Origin: Gnetum montanum
Taxonomy: Eukaryota; Streptophyta; Gnetopsida; Gnetales; Gnetaceae
Direction: 5' to 3'
Assembly: GCA_015680685.1 (NCBI GenBank)
Contig: MNCI01005256.1
Coordinates: 128,149 to 192,148 of the forward strand
Length of the DNA stretch: 64,000 nt
The notes beneath the pieces were generated by a model. The model saw only the letters and a program-made list of their open reading frames with translations, had not been told where the DNA came from and did not search any database. Shown one piece after another: positions 63,466 through 64,000 of this stretch (within the stretch, counting starts at the first letter, position 1; each line of letters opens with the position of its first letter). The position numbers were made by a program, and so were the translations under genes.

Positions 63466-64000
63466 TACCCCCATGACTGAATGAAAACTCGTTCTCGAGT
63501 TCCTTACAGAATATTGGGAAGGTATGGGATTATTGACTTGAATGACAACTAATGGTGAATGGGATGACATGTGAACGGATCAACATTACAATACATGGCA
63601 ACATTAGTGTTCATGACTACAAGAATGAACACTATACACAATTGACATCTAGCCTTATTTGGCAGTGAGAGAGAAGAGAGAGAGAGAGAGAGAAAAAAGG
63701 AGAAGACGTGTTGCTACGGATGCCAAGATTGCACCTTCCGTTGTCCATCCATAGTTGCACCATCAATCTTGTTCCTTGCACAATTGTTCCAACACCAATC
63801 CATCTTGAGTGTTTCCTCCAGGTCCAGTCCATTGCTGTATGATTGCCATCTGCACACACAACACAGTCACATATGACCAAGGATAAGTAAATCACAATAC
63901 AGTTGATACCTTGCCTCAGTGTAAGATCGACTGGCTGAGTTGTGATATGACCAATAAGGATTCTAGAGATATAACACTAGTGACTACCCAAGGTGTAGGG
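63466..64000 (-). mobile_element. Element D internal region, cut by window edge
   Basis: Reading leftward on the minus strand from 64000, an acceptor-like TGTGTGTGCAG ends at 63850, directly before ATG 63849. A short frame follows (MAIIQQWTGPGGNTQDG, then LVLEQLCKEQD and a stop). The layout matches the start of the extra ORF in A (TGTGATTGCAG/ATGGC). Only about 370 bp separate this ATG from the 3' LTR, so the body of the ORF has been deleted. The 3' untranslated part holds ACTCGAGAACGAGTT and the polypurine tract. Confidence 0.6.
63666..63703. repeat. (GA)n microsatellite
   Basis: A GA-rich run with about eleven uninterrupted GA units, inside the short internal region of element D. Confidence 0.9.

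Overview
This window is nuclear DNA from a seed plant with a large, repeat-filled genome. A conifer or other gymnosperm is my guess, at low confidence. The evidence is one spliced plant gene with 12 exons and GT-AG introns, surrounded by old, nested LTR retrotransposons of plant lineages (Tat-like, Athila-like and Ty1/copia). The retroelement frames are broken by many stops and shifts, mostly C-to-T and G-to-A. About 85 percent of the window is retroelement.

Left block (1-9 kb): the 3' part of a Tat-like Ty3/gypsy element. It has pol with a second RNase H, a 3' untranslated region with a degenerate tandem repeat, and a candidate 2.1-kb 3' LTR (4979-7091). This abuts an LTR-like dispersed repeat (7092-8947), which recurs at about 47578-49377.

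Nested block (9-49 kb): a second Ty3/gypsy element (element 1) has the order gag, protease, archaeal-type RNase H, reverse transcriptase, RNase H, integrase. It is split by element A (11943-20421), an insertion proved by an exact 5-bp duplication ATCAT and by restored reading on both sides. Element 1 breaks off in integrase against element B (to 29668), a relative of A without its 5' end. Element C (30691-47165, near-perfect GTTGT/GTTGC duplication) is a pol-bearing relative. It has itself been hit by a reverse solo LTR (about 36730-37594) and by a 3.4-kb TG...CA insertion E (39883-43314, CTTAC/CTTGC). Element D, on the minus strand, starts at 62655 and runs off the right edge.

The most interesting system is shared by A, B and C. 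All carry the same large extra protein (about 900 codons: basic start, a globular domain resembling plant retroelement accessory proteins, and a long coiled coil) downstream of gag or pol, where Athila-lineage elements keep an env-like frame. In B and C it is preceded by a stretch resembling the element's own U3 promoter, with the family-specific palindromic motif, a TATA box, and a candidate 5' leader intron ending at the ATG. The internal promoter motif changes with the LTR motif: GCGATATC in B and GGCCCCATCAATG in C. A and B have lost pol but keep gag, a Pro-rich frame and this extra protein.

Right block (49-64 kb): an intact GH1 beta-glucosidase gene on the minus strand (50698-55591, 524 residues, both catalytic glutamates present, N-terminal signal peptide, TATA box). 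Next come about 5 kb of mostly featureless DNA with two coding-like fragments I cannot identify and two tRNA-like sequences. Last is a broken Ty1/copia element on the minus strand (60215-62654), cut by element D.
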